Assembly: GCF_030816235.1 (NCBI RefSeq)
Contig: NZ_JAUSXT010000001.1
Span: 186,001 to 250,000 of the forward strand
DNA from: Microbacterium sp. W4I4
GTDB taxonomy: Bacteria > Actinomycetota > Actinomycetes > Actinomycetales > Microbacteriaceae
Direction of reading: 5' to 3'
Length of the DNA: 64,000 nt
Shown: positions 63,249-64,000 of the stretch, one piece after another
How the letters are laid out: every line of letters starts with the position of its first letter
Numbering within the stretch: the first letter of the stretch is position 1
Notes under the pieces: generated by a model
The model's input: the letters and a program-made list of their open reading frames with translations, nothing else
What the model was told of the DNA's origin: nothing
The model's database searches: none
Translations under genes and position numbers: made by a program

Positions 63249-64000
63249 AGGACCTGCGCACGAGCCTGCTGGCGGTCATCCTCTGGGCGTCCGCGCTGCT
63301 GTGCATCCAGCTGCCGATGATCGCCCTGCCGATGGCGGGCGCATGCGGCACCGGAGCGGTGCTGGCACTGGTCGCCTGCCGCGTGACGCGGGCGAGCGGC
63401 CTGCGGATGAACGGGCTGGTCGTGCTGACCCTGCTGTGCTGCTGCGCCGTCGGGCTGAGCGTCGCCGCGGCCCAGCCGCAGCGCGCGGTGCTCGGCGAGT
63501 CCGACGGGCGGGCTGTGGCGGCGATCGTGACGGTGTCGTCCTCGACATCCGTGGGTTCCGACGGACGCCTCTGGTTCGATGCGCAGACGATTCGGTTCGG
63601 CGCGCCGGGAGACATGGATCCGATCAGTGCGTCCGTGCGGATCGGAGTGGACCCCGTGGACGGCGTGGACCTGGGCGCCGTGGTGGAGGTGAGCGGGCAG
63701 GCCAAGGGAACCGAGCCCTCCGAGCAGGCTGGCCTGGTGATCTTCGCCACCGACGCGGAGGTCGTGTCGCCGGCATCCGGGATCTTCGCGATCGCGGCGA
63801 GCACGCGGGCGGAGTTCGTCGCCCGTGCCACCCGGCTGCCCGAGCCGGGCGCCGGCTTGCTGCCCGGCCTGGCGGTCGGCGACACCAGGGCGGTCTCCGA
63901 GCAGCTGAACGCGGCGATGCTGGCATCCGGGCTCAGTCACCTGACGGCGGTCAGCGGAGCGAACTGCATGATCGTCGTCGCGGCCGTGTTCTGGCTCGTC
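63245..64000 (+). CDS. comEC: ComEC/Rec2 DNA-uptake channel, N-terminal part (3' truncated by window)
   Basis: The frame is open from the GTG at 63245, which overlaps the comEA stop, to the end of the window, 252 codons. Three N-terminal membrane segments, an OB-like external domain (about 85-190), and the start of the competence domain with GLLPGLAVGDTRAVSEQLNAAMLASGLSHLTAVSGANCMI, the ComEC signature (AVSG.N). The channel and the metallo-beta-lactamase-like C-terminal part lie beyond the window. Confidence 0.93.
   Translation, partial: MKDLRTSLLAVILWASALLCIQLPMIALPMAGACGTGAVLALVACRVTRASGLRMNGLVVLTLLCCCAVGLSVAAAQPQRAVLGESDGRAVAAIVTVSSSTSVGSDGRLWFDAQTIRFGAPGDMDPISASVRIGVDPVDGVDLGAVVEVSGQAKGTEPSEQAGLVIFATDAEVVSPASGIFAIAASTRAEFVARATRLPEPGAGLLPGLAVGDTRAVSEQLNAAMLASGLSHLTAVSGANCMIVVAAVFWLV

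Overview
The window is a stretch of chromosome from a high-G+C actinobacterium, most likely Microbacteriaceae close to Microbacterium. The signs are strong G/C third-position bias, many GTG/TTG starts, stop/start overlaps of the ATGA type, leaderless promoters, a translational-type ileS T-box like those of mycobacteria, and the gene order rne-rplU-rpmA-obg-proB-proA-nadD-rsfS. I see no prophage, insertion sequence, CRISPR array or rRNA. This is mostly core chromosome with small accessory pieces. Genus placement is inference.

Layout. 1-5756: end of a methyltransferase gene, Dcp-type peptidase, LysR regulator divergent from tdh-kbl (threonine to glycine). 5763-9668 (minus): one unidirectional cluster reading small poly-Asp membrane protein, sensor kinase (frameshifted here), response regulator, DUF4956 membrane protein, VTC-domain protein. 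9746-15122: three regulator/operator units: a winged-helix repressor with four operators at exact 14-bp spacing, a TetR with three palindromes divergent from a DHA2 exporter, and a second TetR/DHA2 pair with an 18-bp palindrome. 15136-24224: valS and a coupled small gene, a dipeptide-type ABC importer (binding protein, two permeases, fused double ATPase), YefM-YoeB toxin-antitoxin, pentapeptide-like protein. 24254-30838: palindromic spacer, T-box, ileS (with an atypical patch), folC (frameshifted here), DUF4233, ndk, a 22-bp-arm palindrome, VKOR. 30929-41291: RNase E/G with leader, ribosomal proteins L21/L27, Obg, proline genes, nadD, rsfS, tRNA-Ala. 41306-48682: GyrI-like protein, then two FtsX-like permeases and two ATPases in one overlapping operon. 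48706-56783: ChaA-type exchanger, flavin monooxygenase, GH3 lipoprotein, a deacetylase/glycosyltransferase fusion, an ArsR-SRPBCC pair. 56803-64000: App1 phosphatase, DedA, pabB, leuS, comEA and the start of comEC.

How genes work together. Many neighbours overlap by 1-4 bp and are probably translationally coupled (valS-71 aa gene, dppB-dppC-dppDF, folC-DUF4233, obg-proB, nadD-membrane protein-rsfS, the four FtsX-ABC genes, comEA-comEC). Regulators generally sit beside their likely targets, and three of them look transcribed from leaderless promoters in which operators cover the promoter and the start codon.

The points most worth a second look are the poly-Asp/two-component/DUF4956/VTC cluster with a shared 11-bp motif and a hairpin that would mask a ribosome binding site, the 14-bp phased operator array, the codon-usage patch inside ileS, and two +1 frameshifts (kinase, folC) that may be real or assembly errors.
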